From: Emticicia aquatilis | Lineage (GTDB): Bacteria > Bacteroidota > Bacteroidia > Cytophagales > Spirosomataceae | DNA: 64,000 bases | Assembly: GCF_014644295.1 (NCBI RefSeq) | Contig: NZ_BMKK01000001.1 | Location: forward strand, 884,415 to 948,414 | Direction: 5' to 3' | In this document: one piece after another, positions 1 to 7,687 of the stretch | Layout: each line of letters starts with the position of its first letter | How positions within the stretch are numbered: position 1 is the stretch's first letter | The notes under the pieces: generated by a model | Told to the model about the DNA's origin: nothing | Databases searched by the model: none | What the model saw: only the letters and a program-made list of their open reading frames with translations | Made by a program: the position numbers and the translations under genes

Positions 1-717
1 ATCGACTTCAAAGACATCATCATCTTTGAAAATGAAGACTATATTTTGATAAATAAACCCCCTTATTTATCAAGCCTCGACGAGCGAACACAAGACAAAC
101 ACCAAAGTATTTTGCGTTTGGCAAAAGAATACTCACATGATGCCCAACTTTGTCACCGTCTCGACAAAGAAACTTCGGGTGTGTTGGCCATTGCCAAAAA
201 TCCAGCCGCTTACCGTAATCTGGCGATGCAATTTGAAGCCCGTGAGGTAGCTAAACGTTATCACGCAATCTCAAATGGTGTGCATGATTTTGAAGGGGTT
301 TCGGTCTATTTACCGATTGCTCAACTTCGTGATGGAACAGGCGTGAGAATCGACCGAGAAAAAGGAAAAATTGCCGAAACGATTTTTAATACACTCAAAG
401 CTTACAGAAGTTATACTTTAGTAGAATGTATGCCAATCACGGGGCGTATGCACCAAATTAGGGTACATTTGCAGTGCCTAAAAGCCTCGATTGTATCTGA
501 CCCCATGTATGGCGGTGATGATATTTATCTTTCGCAAATCAAAAGCAAAAAGTTTAATCTAAAAAACGGTACTGAGGAGATTCCGCTCATCAGAAGAGTT
601 GCCCTACACGCACATTCGCTTACGTTTCGTTTGCTGAATGGCGATGCAATAACAGTAGAAGCTCCATATCCGAAAGATTTCAGCGTAGTTGTGAAGCAGT
701 TGGATAAGTTTGGATAA
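1..717 (+). CDS. RluA-family 23S rRNA/tRNA pseudouridine synthase, 5' truncated by window edge
   Basis: The frame is open from base 1, so the true start lies outside the window; the TTG at 46 is internal. The enzyme isomerises uridine to pseudouridine in structured RNA. HRLDKETSG, with the catalytic Asp near visible residue 55, is the RluA-family signature. GRMHQIRVHL further on is also typical. About 238 residues are visible, so only the N-terminus is lost. The upstream residues are continuous with the fold (KDIIIFENEDYILINKP). The gene ends 88 bases before the convergent greA, with a shared terminator between them. Which uridine it modifies cannot be read from sequence. Confidence 0.9.
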   Translation: MDFKDIIIFENEDYILINKPPYLSSLDERTQDKHQSILRLAKEYSHDAQLCHRLDKETSGVLAIAKNPAAYRNLAMQFEAREVAKRYHAISNGVHDFEGVSVYLPIAQLRDGTGVRIDREKGKIAETIFNTLKAYRSYTLVECMPITGRMHQIRVHLQCLKASIVSDPMYGGDDIYLSQIKSKKFNLKNGTEEIPLIRRVALHAHSLTFRLLNGDAITVEAPYPKDFSVVVKQLDKFG

Positions 718-721
718 TAAA

Positions 722-748
722 GTAGCACAATTTTCTAAATTGTGCTAC
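722..748. repeat. Palindromic repeat family A, copy 1
   Basis: GTAGCACAATTT (722-733) and its exact reverse complement (737-748) are separated by 3 bases. The same core, with AAGTT in place of AATTT, recurs near 2.56, 11.69, 11.75, 13.19 and 33.07 kb, always at gene edges. Confidence 0.75.
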
Positions 749-750
749 GA

Positions 751-786
751 AAAAGGGCATTTGCTTCAAAACAAATGCCCTTTTTA
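751..786. terminator. Bidirectional intrinsic terminator between the pseudouridine synthase gene and greA
   Basis: AAAAGGGCATTTG pairs with CAAATGCCC plus TTTTT around an 8-base loop. T-runs on both strands let it serve the two convergent genes. Confidence 0.85.
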
Positions 787-804
787 TATATCTCAAGCAA
801 GAAA

Positions 805-1278
805 TTATCTTGTAATCTCCAAAATTTCTACTTCAACTACACCTGCCGGTGCTTGAATTTCAGCCGTTTCACCAAGTTTTTTACCGAACAAACCTTTTCC
901 AAATGGAGAATTGATTGAAATCTTACCCAATTTCAAATCTGCTTCTTCTTCAGCGACCAATGTATAAGCCATTGTAGCACCATTTTTCTTATTTTTGATT
1001 TTCACTTTCGATAACAACGAAACCTTCGATGTATCAATAGTTGACTCATCTAAGATACGAGCACTCGCAACAATCTCTTCCAATTTCGAGATTTCCATTT
1101 CCATCAAACCTTGTGCATCTTTGGCAGCATCGTATTCGGCGTTTTCTGATAAATCACCTTTATCACGAGCTTCCGCAATCTGACGAGCGATGTCGGCACG
1201 ACCTTTAGTTTTTAATTCGTGAAGTTTATTTTTTAGGTTATTAAAACCTTCTTCTGTGTAATATTGAATCTTTGACAT
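805..1278 (-). CDS. greA: Transcription elongation factor GreA
   Basis: GreA (157 aa, normal family length) enters the RNA polymerase secondary channel and stimulates cleavage of backtracked RNA. Residues 1-75 form the coiled-coil hairpin with the conserved acidic tip DLSENAEYDAAK; the C-terminal half is the FKBP-like domain, with SPFGKGLFGKKLGE. The ATG at 1278 fits the usual N-terminus. A TAnnTTTG promoter lies about 170 bases upstream, and the leader holds two terminator-like hairpins (see findings), which suggests attenuation. It is a single-gene unit, convergent with the pseudouridine synthase gene and divergent from fmt. Confidence 0.96.
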   Translation of the reverse strand: MSKIQYYTEEGFNNLKNKLHELKTKGRADIARQIAEARDKGDLSENAEYDAAKDAQGLMEMEISKLEEIVASARILDESTIDTSKVSLLSKVKIKNKKNGATMAYTLVAEEEADLKLGKISINSPFGKGLFGKKLGETAEIQAPAGVVEVEILEITR

Positions 1279-1292
1279 AATTTATAAAATTT

Positions 1293-1352
1293 AAAAACCC
1301 CTAAACTTTAGGGGTGAGACAAAAAAAAACGGCGAAAATTTTCGACCGTCTC
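1293..1352 (-). promoter_or_regulatory. greA leader with two tandem terminator-like hairpins
   Basis: On the minus strand, a CGG-T-CGAA/TTCG-CCG hairpin (1348-1330) is followed by nine T (1329-1321). Then ACCCCTAAA/TTTAGGGGT (1315-1297) is followed by four more T. Both lie between the proposed promoter and the greA ATG, so they would act on the nascent greA leader. Confidence 0.6.
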
Positions 1353-1449
1353 TGTGTAAAACCAAGTTTTTAGTCCAGAAACTATCTTATTTTCGGGCGA
1401 AATAGCACTTTATTTGTTCGTTTTCTTTTCATTTGCTTATTTTGAATAA

Positions 1450-1478
1450 CAAAGGTACAAAGTTTTTTTAAAAATCAA
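1450..1478 (-). promoter_or_regulatory. Putative greA promoter (Bacteroidota type)
   Basis: The minus strand carries TACCTTTG (1457-1450), matching the -7 consensus TAnnTTTG, with TTG (1478-1476) 18 bases upstream as a -33 element. The predicted start point is near 1443-1446, giving a leader of about 165 nt. Confidence 0.6.
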
Positions 1479-1516
1479 GTGATTTTTAAAGCCACATTAT
1501 TTATAACGAAAATCTG

Positions 1517-2428
1517 ATGAAAATAGTTTTTATGGGTACGCCCGATTTTGCGGTGGCGAGTTTGAAAGCATTGGTAGAAAGTGGGAAAGAAGTAGTGGCT
1601 GTGATTACTGCCCCCGATAAGCCGTCGGGTCGAGGATTGGTCATGAACGAGACTCCCGTAAAGAAATATGCTGTCTCACAGGGTATTCCTGTCTTGCAGC
1701 CAGAGAAACTGAAAAACCCAGAATTTCTCGAACAATTACGCAGCTATCAAGCTGACTTACAGATAGTTGTTGCCTTCAGAATGTTGCCCGAAGTTGTGTG
1801 GAATATGCCACGTCTCGGTACTTTCAATTTGCATGGTTCGCTTTTGCCACAATATCGTGGAGCTGCTCCAATCAATTGGGCAGTAATTAACGGAGAAACC
1901 GAAACTGGCGTGACGACATTTTTCCTACAACACGAAATTGATACAGGTAATGTAATTTTCGCTGAAAAAACACCGATTCTTCCCGAAGATAATGCAGGAA
2001 CCATTCATGATAAATTGATGGAAATCGGAGCGGGTTTAGTTGTCAAAACCGTAGAAGCAATTGAGGCGGGAAGTTATCCGCAGATTCCGCAAGATATGAG
2101 TACTGAACTAAAATCTGCACCGAAAATCTTTAAAGAAACTTGCCAAATTGATTGGAATTTATCGGCCGAAAAAATCCATAATTTCGTGCGTGGACTTTCA
2201 CCCTACCCTGCCGCTTGGACTACGCTAAATGACAAAACTTGCAAAATTTACAAAACTGAAATTGGTGAAACTGCCAATGATTCGGCCGAAATAGGGAATT
2301 TCCAAACTGATGGAAAAACTTACCTCGACTTTAGAAGTGCTGATAAATGGATAAAAATCAAAGAACTCCAACTCGAAGGTAAAAAACGCATGGGAATTGA
2401 GGAGTTTTTGAGGGGTTTTAGGGCGTAA
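1517..2428 (+). CDS. fmt: Methionyl-tRNA formyltransferase
   Basis: Transfers a formyl group from 10-formyl-tetrahydrofolate to initiator Met-tRNA in the cytoplasm. The 303 aa length is usual. The formyltransferase core has FNLHGSLLPQYRGAAPI with Asn104 and His106, and EIDTGN with Asp142, the expected catalytic triad. The C-terminal tRNA-binding OB-like domain starts near residue 205 (NFVRGLSPYPAAW). The ATG at 1517 starts directly at the first beta strand (MKIVFMGTPDFA). It is divergent from greA and followed by 189 bases before hemB. No sign of fusion or damage. Confidence 0.96.
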   Translation: MKIVFMGTPDFAVASLKALVESGKEVVAVITAPDKPSGRGLVMNETPVKKYAVSQGIPVLQPEKLKNPEFLEQLRSYQADLQIVVAFRMLPEVVWNMPRLGTFNLHGSLLPQYRGAAPINWAVINGETETGVTTFFLQHEIDTGNVIFAEKTPILPEDNAGTIHDKLMEIGAGLVVKTVEAIEAGSYPQIPQDMSTELKSAPKIFKETCQIDWNLSAEKIHNFVRGLSPYPAAWTTLNDKTCKIYKTEIGETANDSAEIGNFQTDGKTYLDFRSADKWIKIKELQLEGKKRMGIEEFLRGFRA

Positions 2429-2563
2429 TTTATAATTAGATACTGGTTATTAGAGAATTAGTTATAAGTTTATTTTATGGATAAACCTTATAACTTTTAT
2501 AGTTAATTCTTACATCCCAACGTTTTCTTACCGAACTTTGCAATCAGAAATTACGTAAATCAT

Positions 2564-2586
2564 GTAGGACAAGTTTCAAACTTGTC
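2564..2586. repeat. Palindromic repeat family A, copy 2 (GTAGGACAAG variant)
   Basis: GACAAGTTT (2568-2576) pairs with AAACTTGTC (2578-2586) around one base. It sits about 30 bases before the hemB start; a TTG inside it could be mistaken for the hemB initiation codon. Confidence 0.75.
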
Positions 2587-2617
2587 AAATAACAATAGCT
2601 ATAAAATTAGGACAAAC

Positions 2618-3589
2618 ATGCTAATCAGTCGCCCACGTAGAAATAGAAAAAGTGCCGCAATCAGAGATTTGGTACAAGAAACCACCCTTTCAGTCAATGA
2701 TTTTATCTTTCCGATGTTTGTGATGGAAGGTTCGGGTATCAAAAGCGAGATAAAATCAATGCCAAACATTTATCGCTTTTCGATTGATACTTTGTTGGAG
2801 GAAATCAAAGAGGTTTCTGATTTAGGAATCAAATCAATCTGTCTTTTTCCGAATTATCCCGAAGCAAAAAAAGACAAATACGCTACCGAAAGTCACAATC
2901 CCGATACGCTTTATTTAAAAGCATTGAGCGAAATCAAAGATAAATTCCCGCACATTGCTCTCATGACCGACGTAGCAATGGACCCGTACAGCAGCGATGG
3001 CCACGATGGCTTGGTAGAAAATGGTGAGATTCTAAACGACGAAACGCTTGATATTTTAGGTAAAATGGCTCTCGCACAAGCCCGTGCAGGAGCGGATATC
3101 ATCGGGCCGTCGGATATGATGGATGGCCGTATTGGTTATATCAGAGAAATGCTTGACGATGAAGGCTTTACGAATGTAAGTATCATGTCGTATTCAGTAA
3201 AATATGCGAGTGCATTTTATGGTCCATTCCGTGATGCTCTTGATTCTGCTCCAAAATTTGGCGATAAGAAAACCTATCAAATGAATCCAGCCAATGTACG
3301 TGAAGCTCTTATCGAAGGTCAGCTTGATGTAGCCGAAGGTGCAGATTTCTTGATGGTAAAACCTGCGTTTTCGTACCTTGACGTTATCAAAACAATGGCA
3401 GACAACTTTGATTTACCGATTGCTGCCTATAATGTTTCGGGCGAATATGCCATGATAAAAGCCGCTGCTCAAAATGGCTGGCTCGACGGCGACAAAGCCA
3501 TGCTTGAAATGCTTTTGAGTATTAAACGTGCAGGAGCAAAAATCATCTTGAGTTATTTTGCGAAAGAGTTTGCTTTACTCAAAAAATAA
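2618..3589 (+). CDS. hemB: Delta-aminolevulinic acid dehydratase (porphobilinogen synthase)
   Basis: Condenses two 5-aminolevulinate molecules to porphobilinogen, the second common step of heme synthesis. I start at the ATG at 2618 (MLISRPRRNRKS), giving 323 aa; an upstream in-frame TTG at 2582 lies inside a palindromic repeat and is unlikely. The active-site lysines are visible in SVKYASAFYGPFRDA and FLMVKPAFSYLDVI. The metal segment reads DVAMDPYSSDGHDG, with Asp where zinc-type enzymes have Cys, so this is a Mg/K-type enzyme. Dihydroorotase follows after 30 bases; hemE is 10 kb away. Confidence 0.96.
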   Translation: MLISRPRRNRKSAAIRDLVQETTLSVNDFIFPMFVMEGSGIKSEIKSMPNIYRFSIDTLLEEIKEVSDLGIKSICLFPNYPEAKKDKYATESHNPDTLYLKALSEIKDKFPHIALMTDVAMDPYSSDGHDGLVENGEILNDETLDILGKMALAQARAGADIIGPSDMMDGRIGYIREMLDDEGFTNVSIMSYSVKYASAFYGPFRDALDSAPKFGDKKTYQMNPANVREALIEGQLDVAEGADFLMVKPAFSYLDVIKTMADNFDLPIAAYNVSGEYAMIKAAAQNGWLDGDKAMLEMLLSIKRAGAKIILSYFAKEFALLKK

Positions 3590-3619
3590 AATCAATCGTT
3601 TTCTATCGAATATCTTTCC

Positions 3620-4960
3620 ATGTCACAAACCATACTAATACTAAATGCCCTCGTAGTTAACGAAGGAAAAATTACGCCCGCTGATGTTTTTATCAAAGAT
3701 GGCTTCATTGAGCAAATCGGCAACAACCTTTCTCACCTCAAAACCAAAAAGGTAATTGATGCCACTGGTAAATATCTTTTACCTGGTGTGATAGACGACC
3801 AAGTGCATTTTCGTGAGCCTGGCCTAACGCACAAGGCAACAATTGCTACCGAAGCTCGTGCGGCTGTAGCTGGAGGAACAACAAGTTTCATGGAAATGCC
3901 CAACACAGTGCCAAATGCACTTACCCAAGCACTTTTGGAGGATAAATATCAAATAGCGGCTCAATCATCTATAGCCAATTATTCATTTTTCATGGGAGCA
4001 TCGAATGATAATTATGATGAAGCCATGAAAACTGACATCAAGAATGTTTGTGGTTTGAAAATTTTTATGGGAAGCTCAACTGGAAATATGTTGGTCGATG
4101 ATAAGAGTGTTCTGACACAAATATTCTCAAATTTTCCTTCATTAATTGCTACGCACTGCGAAGATGAAGCCACCGTGAAAGCCAATTTGGCAAAATATAA
4201 AGAGCAATATGGCGAAAACTTACCGCATGACATTCATGCGATAATCCGCAACGAAGAAGCATGTTATAAATCATCGGCAATGGCGGTCGAATTAGCAAAA
4301 AAACACGGTACAAGATTGCATATTCTACATATTTCTACGGCTGATGAGATTCCATTATTTAATAATTCCCCTTTAGGGGTTAGGGGTAAAAATATTACTT
4401 CGGAGGTTTGTGTGCATCATCTTTGGTTTGATGCTGATGATTATAAAACTTTGGGAAATCAAATCAAATGTAACCCTGCTATCAAACACGGACACCGTGA
4501 AAAATTGCTTCAAGCATTGCTCGACGACCATTTTGATGTAGTTGCAACCGACCACGCACCGCATACTTGGGAAGAAAAACAACAATCATATTGGCAAGCT
4601 CCTTCGGGACTTCCTTTAGTGCAGCATTCGCTCAATGTGATGTTGGAGTTTCATAAACAAGGTAAGATTTCGCTCGAAAAGATTGCTCAGAAAATGGCTC
4701 ATTCGGTAGCCGATTGCTTTGAAATCGACCGCCGAGGATATATCCGTGAAGGCTATTGGGCTGATTTAGTTTTGGTTGATTTAAGCGAAAAAACGCTCGT
4801 CACGAAAGATAGTCTTTATGCCAAATGTGGTTGGTCTCCATTTGAAGGAACTGAGTTTGGCTCAAAGGTTACCCACACAATTGTTTCGGGAAATGTAGCC
4901 TTTGCTAATGGCAAATTCGATGAAATTAATAAAGGTCAGCGATTAGCATTTAACCGATAA
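3620..4960 (+). CDS. pyrC: Dihydroorotase (class I-like, Bacteroidota type)
   Basis: Forms dihydroorotate from carbamoyl-aspartate in pyrimidine synthesis. The 446 aa amidohydrolase has CGLKIFMGSSTG (carboxylated Lys), IATHCEDE, LHILHIST and VVATDHAPHT (catalytic Asp). The first metal motif reads DDQVHFREPG, with Gln where most class I enzymes have the first His of HxH; from memory this is common in Bacteroidota. Around residue 250 the segment NNSPLGVRGKN is encoded by a repeat-like sequence (4367-4388) that also occurs between genes elsewhere in the window. The gene follows hemB closely and ends at a clear terminator. Confidence 0.9.
   Translation: MSQTILILNALVVNEGKITPADVFIKDGFIEQIGNNLSHLKTKKVIDATGKYLLPGVIDDQVHFREPGLTHKATIATEARAAVAGGTTSFMEMPNTVPNALTQALLEDKYQIAAQSSIANYSFFMGASNDNYDEAMKTDIKNVCGLKIFMGSSTGNMLVDDKSVLTQIFSNFPSLIATHCEDEATVKANLAKYKEQYGENLPHDIHAIIRNEEACYKSSAMAVELAKKHGTRLHILHISTADEIPLFNNSPLGVRGKNITSEVCVHHLWFDADDYKTLGNQIKCNPAIKHGHREKLLQALLDDHFDVVATDHAPHTWEEKQQSYWQAPSGLPLVQHSLNVMLEFHKQGKISLEKIAQKMAHSVADCFEIDRRGYIREGYWADLVLVDLSEKTLVTKDSLYAKCGWSPFEGTEFGSKVTHTIVSGNVAFANGKFDEINKGQRLAFNR
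4367..4388. repeat. Family C repeat (CCCCTTTAGGGGTTAGGGGT) inside the dihydroorotase gene
   Basis: This in-frame stretch encodes SPLGVRG. Nearly the same sequence lies just upstream of uxs (28601-28622, minus), with degraded copies at 28674-28705 and 30032-30050. A noncoding repeat has apparently become coding. Confidence 0.65.
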
Positions 4961-4985
4961 TTCATTCTTATTTTCTACATAAAAG

Positions 4986-5021
4986 AATCCCTCTACAATG
5001 TTTTTGTAGGGGGATTTTTGT
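4986..5021 (+). terminator. Intrinsic terminator of the dihydroorotase gene
   Basis: AATCCCTCTACAA pairs with TTGTAGGGGGATT (one T:G wobble) around a 5-base loop and is followed by a T-run. Confidence 0.85.
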
Positions 5022-5099
5022 TTTTAGCAGCTCATGAAATAATTAAAATTTTAATAAAATTAGTACCATTTATTTTCGATTATTTTACTAATTTTAAAC

Positions 5100-6017
5100 A
5101 TGAACAGACGAAATTTCATCGCAACAACCCTAACTGGTACTATTTTAGCAAAAACTGATTTTCTTTTTGCCAAACCTCTTACCAACCCTTCAATCAGTGT
5201 TTTTTCAAAGACACTTCACTGGATTGAAGACTACCAAACTTTGGCCAATACCATTGCAGAAATGGGCTTCGATGGCATTGACCTAACGGTGCGTCCTGAC
5301 GGTCATGTGCTACCCGAAAAAGTTGAAGCTGACTTACTCAAATTTGTTCAAGCCGCTAAAAAAGCCAACATTAAAATTCCGATGATGACCACCAGTATCT
5401 TGCAAGCTGATGCCTTATCGGAACGAGTTTTGAAGACTGCCAGTGGCTTAGGCGTTGAACATTATCGCATGGGCTGGTATCACCTTGATATGCAAAAAGA
5501 CATCATGCAACAGGTCGAGACTTTTGGTCAGCAAATGAAAGGATTAGATGTTTTGAACAAGAAATTTAAAATTTCGGGCGAGTACCAAAATCATGGTGGA
5601 CAAAACCTCGGAGCAGCCGTTTGGGATTTATTCCCTATTTTCAAAAGCATCAATTCGCCACTCACGGGCTGTCAGTACGACGTCAATCATGCTACTGCCG
5701 AAAGCGGGGCTAACTGGGAAACTGGTTTTAGGTTAATTGCCCCGTACATCAAATCTTTAGCCATCAAAGACTTCAAATATATTTTGCAGGATGGCAAGCT
5801 CAAAAAAGTTGGTTGTCCGTTGGGCGAAGGAATTGTCGATTGGAAAAAATTCTTGGCATTAGTGAAGCAATACAACATTAATGTACCAATAACAATGCAC
5901 TTTGAATATGATTTAGGCGGAGCCGAAAACGGCCTAAGAACAATAAAAATGGACAAAAAAGAGATTATTTCGGCCATGAAAAGAGATTTAGCATTGCTAA
6001 AAACATGGCTTGTATAA
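5100..6017 (+). CDS. Exported sugar phosphate isomerase/epimerase-like TIM-barrel protein
   Basis: 305 aa. The N-terminus MNRRNFIATTLTGTIL is a Tat-type signal (twin Arg then hydrophobic stretch), so the protein probably acts in the periplasm. The rest reads as a xylose isomerase-like TIM barrel (AP_endonuc_2 family): ALADTI-like strand ANTIAEMGFDGIDLTVR, HYRMGWYH, SGEYQNHGGQNLG, CQYDVNHA and HFEYDLGG carry the metal-binding Glu, His and Asp expected in this fold. The substrate is unknown; related exported proteins act on oxidised or keto sugars. It begins a plus-strand run of sugar enzymes. A large nested inverted repeat follows immediately. Confidence 0.75.
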   Translation: MNRRNFIATTLTGTILAKTDFLFAKPLTNPSISVFSKTLHWIEDYQTLANTIAEMGFDGIDLTVRPDGHVLPEKVEADLLKFVQAAKKANIKIPMMTTSILQADALSERVLKTASGLGVEHYRMGWYHLDMQKDIMQQVETFGQQMKGLDVLNKKFKISGEYQNHGGQNLGAAVWDLFPIFKSINSPLTGCQYDVNHATAESGANWETGFRLIAPYIKSLAIKDFKYILQDGKLKKVGCPLGEGIVDWKKFLALVKQYNINVPITMHFEYDLGGAENGLRTIKMDKKEIISAMKRDLALLKTWLV

Positions 6018-6020
6018 AAT

Positions 6021-6174
6021 ATCCCGTAGGGATTAAATATCGGTAGGTAAATCTAAAGCAAATTCATAAGCATGCCGTAGGTATGCAACATAAATTTATG
6101 TAGGTTTCATACCTACGGCATGAGGTTATTTACCCAAATCTATCTTTTCTACCGATATTGAATCCCTACGGGAT
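6021..6174. repeat. Nested inverted repeat (cruciform/REP-like element)
   Basis: Three nested palindromes share one centre. The outer arms 6021-6046 and 6149-6174 match at 25 of 26 positions and include ATCCCGTAGGGAT. The middle arms 6071-6085 and 6108-6122 (CATGCCGTAGGTATG) match perfectly. The core 6088-6101 is ACATAAATTTATGT. The element fills the intergenic space and resembles REP/BIME elements mobilised by RAYT transposases, though no such gene is visible here. Confidence 0.8.
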
Positions 6175-6225
6175 AGTAGCACGCATTACATGAAAAATTT
6201 AGGTTAAAAAAATATTCAATCACAA

Positions 6226-7611
6226 ATGATTAAAATTGATTACAACCTTCAACCCACCGATTTAAGCTCAAAACTAAAAAGATTTTGGGAGCTTTCTGGA
6301 CAAAAAATCCAATCAATTGAGCAAAATTACGATGTTTCAAAGGGTTCGCCAGTTTTTACACGAAAAGGCGAATACACTACTCGTGGTTGGACAGAATGGA
6401 CACAAGGCTTTCAGTTTGGCTCAGCAATTTTGCAATTCGATGCCACTGGCGAACAAGATTTCCTTGAAATTGGAAGAAAAAATACGCTCAACGTAATGGC
6501 TCCGCACGTGAGCCACATAGGTGTACACGACCACGGCTTCAATAACGTAAGCACCTACGGCAATTTGCTACGTTTGATGCGTGAGGGAAAAATTGCTTTC
6601 AACGAATGGGAGAAAAATTTCTATGAATTGGCTCTTAAAATTTCGGGTGCAGTGCAAGCAAGTCGTTGGACACCAATAAAAAACGGTGGCTATATTCATT
6701 CTTTCAATGGAGCTCATTCTCTTTTTGTTGACACCATTCGTTCGTGCCGTGCTTTGGTGGTTAGTCATCGTTTAGGTCATGTTTTTCAAGGCGAAGGTGA
6801 TGTAAAAATCAATATGCTTGACCGTGCATTGCAGCATATCAAAGCCACTGCCGATTATTCGGTTTTTTATGGTGAAGGTCGAGATTCTTATGATATTTGG
6901 GGCCGAACGGCTCACGAAAGCGTTTTCAATGTAAAAGATGGAAATTTCCGTTGTCCAAACTCGCAACAAGGCTACACGGGTTTCTCAACTTGGACTCGTG
7001 GACTGGCTTGGGCGATGTGTGGTTTTCCCGAAGAATTGGAGTTTCTTGAAACCCTCGAAGATACCGAACTCGAAGCCTTTGGTGGCCGAGCAAGCATCGA
7101 AAAATACATGCTGAAAGCGGCTCAAGCAACTTGCGATTTTTATATCGAACATACACCAATCGACGGCATTCCCTACTGGGATACTGGAGCTCCAAACTTA
7201 CATAAATTGGGCGATTATCTCAGCGAAAAAGCCAATCCTTACAATGATTTTGAACCTGTTGATGCTTCGGCGGCAGCTATTGGTTCGCAAGGTTTGTTAC
7301 GTCTGGGCAGATATTTAATGAGAAAAGGCGATACCGAAACTGGCAGAAAATACTGGCAAGCGGGGCTAACAGTGCTTAATTCGCTTTTAGAAGAACCTTA
7401 TTTGAGTACAAACGACAATCATCAAGGTTTGCTCCTTCACTCAATTTATCACCAACCAAATGGCTGGGATTATGTTCCCGAAGGCAGCAAAATTGCAAAC
7501 GGAGAATCAAGCATGTGGGGCGATTATCATTTCCGAGAAGTCGCTCTCTATGTGCAGAAACTCATCAATCAAGAGCCTTATTATGCTTTTTATAATTGTT
7601 TAGAAAAATAA
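6226..7611 (+). CDS. GH88-like unsaturated glucuronyl hydrolase family protein
   Basis: 461 aa, no signal peptide, (alpha/alpha)6-barrel type. Asp102 in VHDHGF and Asp169 in FVDTIR correspond to the two catalytic Asp residues of unsaturated glucuronyl hydrolases, which hydrate the C4=C5 double bond of the terminal residue left by polysaccharide lyases. Other family features are TRGLAWAMCG, GIPYWDTGAP, DASAAAIGSQGL and GESSMWGDYHFRE near the end. It sits between a Tat-type isomerase and an OYE/SDR pair, without polysaccharide lyase or SusC/SusD neighbours, so the substrate may be a small glycoside. The family is fairly sure, the substrate not. Confidence 0.75.
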   Translation: MIKIDYNLQPTDLSSKLKRFWELSGQKIQSIEQNYDVSKGSPVFTRKGEYTTRGWTEWTQGFQFGSAILQFDATGEQDFLEIGRKNTLNVMAPHVSHIGVHDHGFNNVSTYGNLLRLMREGKIAFNEWEKNFYELALKISGAVQASRWTPIKNGGYIHSFNGAHSLFVDTIRSCRALVVSHRLGHVFQGEGDVKINMLDRALQHIKATADYSVFYGEGRDSYDIWGRTAHESVFNVKDGNFRCPNSQQGYTGFSTWTRGLAWAMCGFPEELEFLETLEDTELEAFGGRASIEKYMLKAAQATCDFYIEHTPIDGIPYWDTGAPNLHKLGDYLSEKANPYNDFEPVDASAAAIGSQGLLRLGRYLMRKGDTETGRKYWQAGLTVLNSLLEEPYLSTNDNHQGLLLHSIYHQPNGWDYVPEGSKIANGESSMWGDYHFREVALYVQKLINQEPYYAFYNCLEK

Positions 7612-7687
7612 CCGACCGATTAGATTTTGGCAATGACGCAATGTTCATTTTCAATTATCCATTCTCAATTATTCATTAATTAGACAA

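Noticed and set aside
2582..2617. TTG at 2582 as the hemB start
   Set aside because: The TTG lies in the AACTTGTC arm of a dispersed palindrome; the ATG at 2618 gives the usual HemB N-terminus.
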